Shown here: in pieces, positions 53,453 to 61,466 of the stretch
Layout: the number at the start of each line of letters is the position of its first letter
How positions within the stretch are numbered: position 1 is the first letter of the stretch
Assembly (NCBI RefSeq): GCF_001691415.1
Contig: NZ_LRRR01000011.1
Coordinates: 1 to 64,000 of the forward strand
DNA: 64,000 bases
DNA from: Pararhodobacter sp. CCB-MM2
Lineage (GTDB): Bacteria > Pseudomonadota > Alphaproteobacteria > Rhodobacterales > Rhodobacteraceae
Direction of reading: 5' to 3'
Notes under the pieces: model-generated
What the model was told of the DNA's origin: nothing
Database searches by the model: none
The model's input: only the letters and a program-made list of their open reading frames with translations
Translations under genes and position numbers: made by a program

Positions 53453-54871
53453 ATGCAGAATATCTATGTCTACGACACCGAAGCAACAGGCGTGCACACT
53501 CGGTTCGATCGCCCTTTTCAGTTCGCAGCCTGTACCTACGATTCCGACGGAAATCGGCTACGTGTAACCAACTTGCGCGGGCGCCTTCCCCGCTATGTGC
53601 TCCCCGATCCGGAAGCGCTTCTCGTCACCGGGCAGACCATCTCTCGGATCCAAAGCAGCTCGCTTTCGCACTACGAGTTCATCGGACGCGTCCATGCCGA
53701 CATTCTTGCTAACGCTCCCTCCGTTGTCATGACCTTCAACGGGTTGAGCTACGATGAAGAACTACTCAGACACAGCTTTTTCGGAAATCTTCGCGCACCC
53801 TACGTCACCCAAACGCACGGCAGCGAGCGAGTCGACCTACTGGTCATGGCGCGGGCTATTGCAGCCCTTTCCCCTGGTTCCTTCACCGTACCTCGTGGTT
53901 CCGACGGCAAGCCGTCCTTCAAGCTCGAGGCTCTCTCCTCGGCGAATCGCACCGGCCGCTACAACGCGCATGACGCTCTTGGTGACGTGCAGGCTACCAT
54001 GAACCTTGCGATACGCATCTGGAACAGTGCACCCAAAGCTTGGGACCTCTGTGCTCGCAACCGGCGAAAGCGCGAGGTGCTCTTCATGCTGAAGGCGCGC
54101 GAGCCTTTGGTTCAGGTGAGTTGGGACTACGATGCAGGAACACCGCTGATCCGGTCTATCCTGCCCATCATGGCCGACCGGACAGATCCCAACTCGTGGC
54201 TTTGTGTGGTGCTAGGGAACGACGCAGACCGAGTTCTTCAGATGGACGTTGCAACCCTTGCGGAGCAGCTTTCGAACAAAGGAAGGAATCCGGTTCTGGT
54301 TCGCGTCAAGGCAAATACAACACCGATGGTGTTTCATCGCGCGACGGTGGAAAACCTTGTTTCGATTCCGTTGCTCGACACACGCTTGATTGACCGAGTA
54401 TCGGTCGACGCCGCTTTCGCCTTTCGGCTGGCGGCTGCAGCCGATCGCGTCCGGTCTTCGTTCGGCCCCCCTGAGCATGTCTGTGAGCAGCTTTATTCCG
54501 GAGGGTTCTTCCCCACCCTGACAGACCGTCCAGCTTTGGACGCTTTTCACAAGGGCTCACCCGCAGAGAAATGGGAACGAATCGCCGACCTTAAGGATCC
54601 AAGGGCTCGTCATCTCGCTCGCTGGATGGTGTGTTCAGAGTGGCCCCAGGTCATCCCCGTGCGTGAGCGCCGGGAAATCCAGAAAGAATTCGCTGACCAC
54701 TTGCTTCGCGACGAAGCGCCATGGACCACCATCCCGAGTGCGTTGCGAAAGATCGACGAGTTGGAGAACGATCTTGCAGGCCCTCGCCGGGCGGCTCTAG
54801 CGGAGTATCGGCATTACCTTCTCAATCGCCAAGATGCCGCAGTCGACCAAGCCGGTATGGTTCGAGGCTAA
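53453..54871 (+). CDS. Exodeoxyribonuclease I-like 3'-5' exonuclease
   Basis: This 472-residue protein resembles ExoI (SbcB, 475 residues in E. coli). Its DEDDh exonuclease motifs are DTEATG (near residue 7), a second acid in FNGLSYDEELLRHS (near 94-107), and the C-terminal AHDALGDVQATMN (near 170-182). A long C-terminal region probably corresponds to the SH3-like and helical domains. It degrades single-stranded DNA 3' to 5' in ExoI. In the element it may process replication intermediates or act against invading DNA. The ATG has AGGAAACTCCTC upstream. The gene is the last before the right attachment site. Confidence 0.85.
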   Translation: MQNIYVYDTEATGVHTRFDRPFQFAACTYDSDGNRLRVTNLRGRLPRYVLPDPEALLVTGQTISRIQSSSLSHYEFIGRVHADILANAPSVVMTFNGLSYDEELLRHSFFGNLRAPYVTQTHGSERVDLLVMARAIAALSPGSFTVPRGSDGKPSFKLEALSSANRTGRYNAHDALGDVQATMNLAIRIWNSAPKAWDLCARNRRKREVLFMLKAREPLVQVSWDYDAGTPLIRSILPIMADRTDPNSWLCVVLGNDADRVLQMDVATLAEQLSNKGRNPVLVRVKANTTPMVFHRATVENLVSIPLLDTRLIDRVSVDAAFAFRLAAAADRVRSSFGPPEHVCEQLYSGGFFPTLTDRPALDAFHKGSPAEKWERIADLKDPRARHLARWMVCSEWPQVIPVRERREIQKEFADHLLRDEAPWTTIPSALRKIDELENDLAGPRRAALAEYRHYLLNRQDAAVDQAGMVRG

Positions 54872-55405
54872 GTCATAGTCAAACTGCGCACCGGTGTCTG
54901 TGCTCCATCAGGGCGCCCGACCCACAGCGGTCTCAGCCTCGGTGCATCCGGGGGCTGAAATCTCTTGTATTCAGGGCTCCAAGTTCAAGCCTTGAAGCGC
55001 CCCGGACCTAAAGACAAAACGGTGTCCAAACTCCACCTAAAGGTACCCTGAAACTTGCTGAATACAGCCGCGTGCAGCTCTATCGTCAGATCTGCATCAC
55101 TATGTCCACTCAGGTCTTTGTTGATCCAGATACAAACTGAACTACACAAGGACGATCGGTACTCGCCTCACCCGCCTGCCCTGCACCTGAAACATGATAA
55201 CCACTGAGGCCCAACTTTTTGCCTAAAGGGACCCTAAAGGCCAGGTGCGCCGTGAGATGAACAAGGGTTCCGGAAGGTGGAGCCTCGAGCAAGCGCCCTG
55301 CAGTGGTAGCACTTGGGCCTGGCTCAGATTGGGGGACAGAATGGGGGACGGCTGGACTCAGAATGCCGAAAATACAACCCAAAACAATGCTTTATATGGA
55401 TTGTG
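54872..55405. other. Right end of the integrative element
   Basis: About 530 bases without a supportable gene, ending at the tRNA 3' end. Some AT-rich runs and a segment with AAAGGTACCCTGAAA-type repeats (55041, and CTAAAGGGACCCTAAAGG at 55226) are visible. The GGGGGACA pair lies close to the tRNA. Confidence 0.5.
55329..55351 (+). repeat. Paired GGGGGACA repeats, right end
   Basis: GGGGGACA at 55331 and GGGGGACG at 55343 repeat the pair found before the integrase gene, with the same 12-base period and nearly identical bases between (GAAT here, GATT there). They lie 55 bases from the tRNA 3' end, which suits an integrase arm site at this end. Confidence 0.5.
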
Positions 55406-55495
55406 TGGCGGAGACGAAGGGATTCGAACCCTCGAGACGGTTCCCCGTCTGCACCCTTAGCAGGGGTGTGCCTTCGACCACTCGGCCACGTCTCC
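55406..55495 (-). tRNA. tRNA-Ser (anticodon GCU)
   Basis: Read on the minus strand: the acceptor stem GGAGACG pairs with CGTCTCC, and a D arm follows. The anticodon stem CACCC/GGGTG has loop CTGCTAA (anticodon GCT, serine AGC/AGU). The long variable arm (CAGACGGGGAACCGTCTCG) is typical of serine tRNA. The T arm has GGGTTCGAATCCC, and the discriminator base is followed by an encoded CCA. Its 3' end is the attachment site of the element to the left; the gene is intact after integration. Confidence 0.95.
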
Positions 55496-55808
55496 GTCGT
55501 CCCGTATATTGTCCGTGATCCGGAAGGACAAGAGGGTTTCCACCCTCGCCAAGAAGGAGTTCCGGCACGTCGCTGCGCCCGAAAAAACCTCCCTTCACAG
55601 CGACTTCGATAGGATTGCGGCGTGCGAGAGCTGTGCGGCGGATGAAATGTCGCCTGCCAACATCGCGCTCCTCTCAGGTCCGTCACGCAGGCTTCACCTT
55701 CGCTTGAAAGCGCCAATGCGGGTTTGCACTCGCCGACAATGCTCCTAAGTTCGGGAATGCCCCCGGGCGAGGGACCCGGGGTCTTCAAGCATTCAAGGGG
55801 AAATCAAC
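55496..55808. other. Intergenic region between tRNA-Ser and the protease gene
   Basis: About 310 bases without a recognisable gene. It must contain the promoters of the leftward tRNA and the rightward degP-type gene. No clear -35/-10 pair stands out by eye. Confidence 0.4.
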
Positions 55809-57314
<1,506 letters not shown>

Positions 57315-57349
57315 CCGCCCATCAGAGGCGATACCTCGTGACTTGAGAG

Positions 57350-57376
57350 CCGGGCCTTCGGGCCCGGTTTTTCTTT
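57350..57376 (+). terminator. Rho-independent terminator of the protease gene
   Basis: CCGGGCC, loop TTCG, GGCCCGG, then TTTTTCTTTT: a textbook 7-bp stem with a stable tetraloop and T-run, 35 bases after the stop codon. Confidence 0.9.
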
Positions 57377-57390
57377 TGCGGTGAGGGATC

Positions 57391-58188
57391 TTAGAACTCC
57401 AGCACCAGCGGACAGTGGTCGCTGATTTCGGGTTCGTAGAGCACGTCGAAATGCTGGACATCGATGGTGTCGCTCACCAGCAGGTAATCCGCGAAACGGC
57501 CGGGCTTTCTGTAGCTGGCGGTGCGCGTGCCGGGGAAGCCGCCCTCGGTCACCAACTCGCGCAGGCCCAGCGCTTTCAGGCGTTTCAGGGTCTCGCTCTC
57601 GGGCTCGACGTTGAAATCGCCGCAGACGATCAGCCCGTCGCCGGGTTCGCGCAGGCTCTCGATCAATCCGATGAGCCGCCCCACCTGCGCTGCACGCTCG
57701 GGCGTGTCGGCTTTGCCCGCGGCGGGGTCGCGCAACCCGTGCATCTGGGCCACCACGACTGGCCGCCCCTCCGCCCAGACCCGGACCACATGCGCGGGAC
57801 GCGAGCGAGGGTGGTCGCCATAGCCCTCCGCCGAATAGCCCTTGTGGACGAAGCCTTGCACCTGTCCGATCACCGGCACCGTGTCGCGCACAAGCGTCGC
57901 CAGCCCCCAATGCGAGGGCACCGTCTGCTCCCCATCCCACAGAACTCCTGTCGCCGCAGGGCAGAAGGTGGCGACATGCCCCGGCAGCGCCGCGCGCAGA
58001 TCGTCGAGCATCCGCGCGCGTTGCGGCAGGACATGCGCGCCGTCGCGGTATTCTAGCCAATCCTGCGCGGCCTCGGGCGAGTGGATGACCTCCTGCAGAC
58101 AGAGGATATCCGCCGTCTCGGCCCTCAGCCACGCGATCAGCGCCTCATGCAGCGTGCCGCCCCAGGCGTTGAGGCAGACCAACCGCAT
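57391..58188 (-). CDS. Endonuclease/exonuclease/phosphatase (EEP) family hydrolase
   Basis: This 265-residue EEP-fold protein has the metal-binding Asn in LVCLNAWGG (near 7), Glu in LCLQEVIHS (near 33), the segment VVAQMHGLRD (near 147), Asp-Asn pair in VCGDFNVEPES (near 190) and final Asp-His in EISDHCPLVLEF. The family includes sphingomyelinases, nucleases and phosphatases; the substrate is unknown. No signal peptide is visible, so it is probably cytoplasmic. It shares an overlap of one base with the upstream GGCT-like gene, with which it forms a two-gene operon. The terminator of the convergent protease gene lies just beyond its stop. Confidence 0.85.
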   Translation of the reverse strand: MRLVCLNAWGGTLHEALIAWLRAETADILCLQEVIHSPEAAQDWLEYRDGAHVLPQRARMLDDLRAALPGHVATFCPAATGVLWDGEQTVPSHWGLATLVRDTVPVIGQVQGFVHKGYSAEGYGDHPRSRPAHVVRVWAEGRPVVVAQMHGLRDPAAGKADTPERAAQVGRLIGLIESLREPGDGLIVCGDFNVEPESETLKRLKALGLRELVTEGGFPGTRTASYRKPGRFADYLLVSDTIDVQHFDVLYEPEISDHCPLVLEF

Positions 58189-58748
58189 CAGATCACCGTG
58201 ACGCGGTATTCCGCCAGCTTTGCGTCGACAAAGGCAGTTTCCTCGGGCGTCAGCACCTGAGCGCGGGGATAGCGCGGCGCGGCGCGGTCATCGAGCACCG
58301 GCGTGTCCCAACCGTCCGTGGTGGCGAAGAAATCATGGGCGCCCTGTTCGCCGAATTCGCGCAGGTAGCCCTGGATTACCACGTCCAGATAGCTCATCAG
58401 GATCGGCGCGGGATCGTCCTGGATCACCATCGTGCGCACCGGCACGGCATAGACCTGCGCCGCCAGCGCCGGATCGCCCTCCACCACCAGCCCCGAGGGG
58501 ATCGCGTGGCGGTCATAGCCCTCCTCGCGCAGATCGAGCGCGGCCCAGTCGCCGCCCGGCACATGCGCGACCAGCCCGTCGATCACCGAACCCTCGTCGC
58601 GCACCCCCGTCAGGAAGGGCGTGACCCGGCCTTGCGTGTGCTTCCACGCCCGTCGCCAGCCGGTCAACCGGGCGCGATAGGCCGGGGTGTAGATATGGGT
58701 CAGCCGGTTCACCAGCGAGCCGTAGCCGAAGAAGAAGGGTTCGCTCAT
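58188..58748 (-). CDS. Gamma-glutamylcyclotransferase-like protein
   Basis: This 186-residue protein has the GGCT-fold start motif FFFGYGSLVN at residues 5-14, as in GGCT/ChaC/AIG2-type proteins, and an acidic residue downstream in REEGYDRHAIP (near 75) that could be catalytic. Such enzymes release 5-oxoproline from gamma-glutamyl compounds. The precise substrate is not known. It is cytoplasmic. Its stop overlaps the start of the EEP gene by one base. The ATG is preceded by a GGAGTTTCC stretch. It is divergent from the glycine-cleavage operon, with the glycine riboswitch on the other side. Confidence 0.8.
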   Translation of the reverse strand: MSEPFFFGYGSLVNRLTHIYTPAYRARLTGWRRAWKHTQGRVTPFLTGVRDEGSVIDGLVAHVPGGDWAALDLREEGYDRHAIPSGLVVEGDPALAAQVYAVPVRTMVIQDDPAPILMSYLDVVIQGYLREFGEQGAHDFFATTDGWDTPVLDDRAAPRYPRAQVLTPEETAFVDAKLAEYRVTVI

Positions 58749-58883
58749 GTCGGAAACTCCCGTGTTTTCCTAAAGGGATGCCCCTTGGCGCGGCGGGCTT
58801 CAAGGCCTTGTTCCGACCCGGTGCATACCTTGGTGCACGAGGGGGCTTGCCAGCCCCGTGTCGCTGTTGCTATCGAAAGCGTC

Positions 58884-59035
58884 GTGAACACGGGAGAATC
58901 TGGCGGGCTCCACCCCCGCCGGTGCCGAAGGAGCAACCGCCCCGGTAAACTCTCAGGCGCAAGGGACCGCGTTCACATCTGGAACTCTGGAGAGTGGCCT
59001 TCGGGCCCGCCGAAGGGATAACGATCTCAGGCGCC
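58884..59035 (+). ncRNA. Tandem glycine riboswitch
   Basis: Two glycine aptamers follow one another. The first has closing stem GTGAAC/GTTCAC (58884-58889/58971-58976), the start GGGAGAATCTGG, GCCGAAGGAGCAACC, and CTCTCAGGCGCAAGGGACCG. The second has GGAACTCTGGAGAGTGG, CGCCGAAGGGATAACG and ATCTCAGGCGC. The arrangement is that of class-I cooperative glycine riboswitches, which turn on gcv operons when glycine is high. It stands about 100 bases before gcvT. Confidence 0.95.
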
Positions 59036-59137
59036 CTATGCGGTATCGACGCAGGGCAAAGACAGAGGGGGCACCAACAGGCGCAGGATTGCGCCATGAC
59101 TGGTGCCGGTCATCCGACCGGAGACGGAGGGGACGGA

Positions 59138-60226
59138 ATGACCGATCTACGGGTGACATGCCTATACGATTTGCATCTCGAGCTGGGGGCCAAGATGGTG
59201 CCCTTCGCCGGCTACGAGATGCCGGTGCAATACAAGCTCGGCGTGATGGGCGAGCATCTGCACACCCGCGCCAAGGCGGGGCTGTTCGATGTCTCGCACA
59301 TGGGGCAGGTGATCCTGCGCGCCCCCGCTGAAGCGCTTGAGGCGCTGGTGCCGGTGGATGTGCATGGCCTGCCCAAGGGCCGCCAGCGCTATGCGCTTTT
59401 CACCAATCCCGAGGGCGGGATCCTCGATGACCTGATGGTCGCCAATCGTGGCGATCACCTGTTCCTCGTGGTCAATGCAGCCTGCAAGGAAGCCGATATC
59501 GCCCATCTGCAGGCCCATCTGCCGGGCGTGGAACCGGTGACGGATCGCGGCCTCATCGCCCTGCAGGGCCCCGCCGCCGAGGGCGCGCTCTCGGCTTTGG
59601 TGCCGGGCGTTGCGGCGATGCGCTTCATGGATGTGGGCATTTTCGACTGGAACGGCACCGAGCTGTGGATCTCGCGTTCGGGCTATACCGGCGAGGATGG
59701 CTATGAGATCTCCGTGCCCGAGGACCGGGCCGAGGACCTCGCCCGCACCCTGCTTGCCGATGAGGCGGTCGAGGCGATTGGTCTCGGCGCGCGGGATTCG
59801 CTGCGGCTGGAGGCCGGGCTGTGCCTCTATGGCCATGACATCGACACCACGACCTCGCCCATCGAGGCCGGGCTGAACTGGGCGATCCAGAAGCGCCGCC
59901 GGCTTGAGGGTGGTTTCCCCGGTGCCGACCGCATCCAGCGCGAGCTGGCCGAGGGGCCCTCCCGTCTGCGCGTCGGCCTTCTGCCCGAGGGCCGCGCACC
60001 GATGCGCGAGGGCACGCCCCTGTTTGCCGCCGAGGACGCCGCCGAGCCCGTCGGCGTGATCACCTCGGGCGGCTTCGGCCCCTCGCTGCAGGCCCCCATC
60101 GCCATGGGCCACCTGCCCAAAGATCTGTCGGCCCCCGGCACGCCCGTCTGGGCCGAGGTCCGCGGCAAGCGCCTGCCGGCGCGCGTCACCCCCCTTCCCT
60201 TCCGTCCCTCCACCTACCGCAAATGA
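59138..60226 (+). CDS. gcvT: Glycine cleavage system T protein (aminomethyltransferase)
   Basis: This 362-residue T protein transfers the methylene from the lipoyl-bound aminomethyl of GcvH to tetrahydrofolate, releasing ammonia. Family marks are GAKMVPFAGYEMPVQY (near 17), FDVSHMGQV (near 48), SRSGYTGEDGYEIS (near 180) and LEAGLCLYGHDID (near 225, with the folate-binding acid). Length and architecture are normal. It is cytoplasmic. The start has GGAGGGGACGGA upstream. It is the first gene of the operon under the glycine riboswitch. Confidence 0.96.
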   Translation: MTDLRVTCLYDLHLELGAKMVPFAGYEMPVQYKLGVMGEHLHTRAKAGLFDVSHMGQVILRAPAEALEALVPVDVHGLPKGRQRYALFTNPEGGILDDLMVANRGDHLFLVVNAACKEADIAHLQAHLPGVEPVTDRGLIALQGPAAEGALSALVPGVAAMRFMDVGIFDWNGTELWISRSGYTGEDGYEISVPEDRAEDLARTLLADEAVEAIGLGARDSLRLEAGLCLYGHDIDTTTSPIEAGLNWAIQKRRRLEGGFPGADRIQRELAEGPSRLRVGLLPEGRAPMREGTPLFAAEDAAEPVGVITSGGFGPSLQAPIAMGHLPKDLSAPGTPVWAEVRGKRLPARVTPLPFRPSTYRK

Positions 60227-60237
60227 GGTCCAAGGCC

Positions 60238-60597
60238 ATGAAATTCACCGAAGAACACGAATGGCTCCGCGTCGAAGGCGATCTGGTCGTCGTCGGCATC
60301 ACCGAACATGCTGCCGAGCAGCTGGGCGACGTGGTCTTCGTCGAACTGCCCGAGCCCGAGACGCAGGTCGCCAAGGGCGACGAGGTCAGCGTGATCGAAT
60401 CCGTCAAGGCGGCCTCGGACATCCTCGCGCCGCTGGATGGCGAGATCGTGGCCGTGAACGAGGCGCTCACCGACAACCCGGCGCTGGTCAATGACGACCC
60501 GATGGGCGAGGGCTGGTTCTTCAAGATGAAGATCGACGATCTCTCGGCCCTCGACGATTACATGACCGAGGACGAGTACAAGGATCACATCGGCTGA
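60238..60597 (+). CDS. gcvH: Glycine cleavage system H protein
   Basis: This 119-residue lipoyl carrier protein starts KFTEEHEWLRVEGD and carries the lipoylated lysine in VIESVKAASDI (near 64). It shuttles the aminomethyl group between GcvP, GcvT and the L protein. The size and motif are standard. It starts 11 bases after the gcvT stop. Its stop is followed after 4 bases by an unrelated VOC-type gene, not directly by gcvP. Confidence 0.96.
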   Translation: MKFTEEHEWLRVEGDLVVVGITEHAAEQLGDVVFVELPEPETQVAKGDEVSVIESVKAASDILAPLDGEIVAVNEALTDNPALVNDDPMGEGWFFKMKIDDLSALDDYMTEDEYKDHIG

Positions 60598-60601
60598 TCC
60601 C

Positions 60602-60967
60602 ATGGCGGTGCTGGCAATCGTTCCCAACCTGCCCGCGCGCGACCCGGCGGCCTTGGCCCGGTTCTACCGGGCGGTCTTCGGGCTGAGCGTCGATTTCGAC
60701 ATGGGCTGGATCGCCTTCCTCGGCGATCCCGCGCAGGCACGGGTGCGGTTGCAGCTGGCCAGCGAAGGCGGCTCGGGAACCGAGCTGCCGGCGATCTCGG
60801 TGCTGGTCGACGACCTCGACACGGCGCTCGCCGCCCTGCGCGCCACGGGGGCCGAGCCGGTCTATGGCCCGGTGCAGGAGCCCTGGGGCATCCACCGCTT
60901 CTTCCTGCGCGACCCCGAGGGCAACCTCGTCAATGTCGCGCAGCATCGGGAGGGCGGCGATGCGTGA
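60602..60967 (+). CDS. VOC superfamily (glyoxalase/bleomycin-resistance type) protein
   Basis: This 121-residue protein has the paired beta-alpha-beta-beta-beta VOC fold: ARDPAALARFYRAVFGLSVDF at the first half, and WGIHRFFLRDPEGNLVNV with the typical metal-side RDPxGN segment at the second. Function within the glycine operon is unknown; VOC proteins range from isomerases to antibiotic-binding proteins. It starts 4 bases after the gcvH stop and overlaps the next gene by 8 bases, so it is translated as part of the gcv operon. Confidence 0.85.
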   Translation: MAVLAIVPNLPARDPAALARFYRAVFGLSVDFDMGWIAFLGDPAQARVRLQLASEGGSGTELPAISVLVDDLDTALAALRATGAEPVYGPVQEPWGIHRFFLRDPEGNLVNVAQHREGGDA

Positions 60968-61439
60968 GACCCCGGCCTATGACCCCGCGCGCCGCGACCG
61001 CGCCGAGCGTCTGATCGACGCCCCGCCTGAGGCTTGCTTCAACGCCTGGACCGAGGCCGAAACGCTCGCCCGATGGCTGCCACCACAGGGCGCCGTGGGC
61101 GAGATCGAGGCGCTCGATCCCGTGCCCGGCGGCGCGCTGCGGATGGTGCTGCACTTCACCGACGGCGCCAAGGGCAAGGCCGGCGCGCATCACGACGTGG
61201 TCCGCGCGCGCTTCGTCAGCCTCGAGGCGCCGCATCGGCTGGTCCTCGATGTCGACTTCCCCAGCCTCGATCCTGCCATGGCCGGCACCATGCGGATGGA
61301 TTGGCGCTTCACCCCTGAGGGCGCGGGCACCCGCGTCCTTGTCGAGGCCACGCGGGTCCCGCCCGGCATCGACCCCGACCAACATGCGAAGGGGCTGGCC
61401 TCCTCGCTCGACAATCTCGCCCGGGTCGTCGCGCCCTGA
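60960..61439 (+). CDS. SRPBCC/AHSA1-type START-like protein
   Basis: This 159-residue protein has the SRPBCC (AHSA1/CalC) ligand-pocket fold: RLIDAPPEACFNAWTEAETLARWLPP at the N-terminus, the central PGGALRMVLHF, and a C-terminal helix (PDQHAKGLASSLDNLARVV). Proteins of this class bind hydrophobic ligands; the role here is not known. The start lies 8 bases within the VOC gene, a coupled pair. It separates gcvH from gcvP by about 870 bases in total with the VOC gene. Confidence 0.85.
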   Translation: MRETPAYDPARRDRAERLIDAPPEACFNAWTEAETLARWLPPQGAVGEIEALDPVPGGALRMVLHFTDGAKGKAGAHHDVVRARFVSLEAPHRLVLDVDFPSLDPAMAGTMRMDWRFTPEGAGTRVLVEATRVPPGIDPDQHAKGLASSLDNLARVVAP

Positions 61440-61466
61440 GCGCGCGCCTGATGGATGGAGCCCCCG

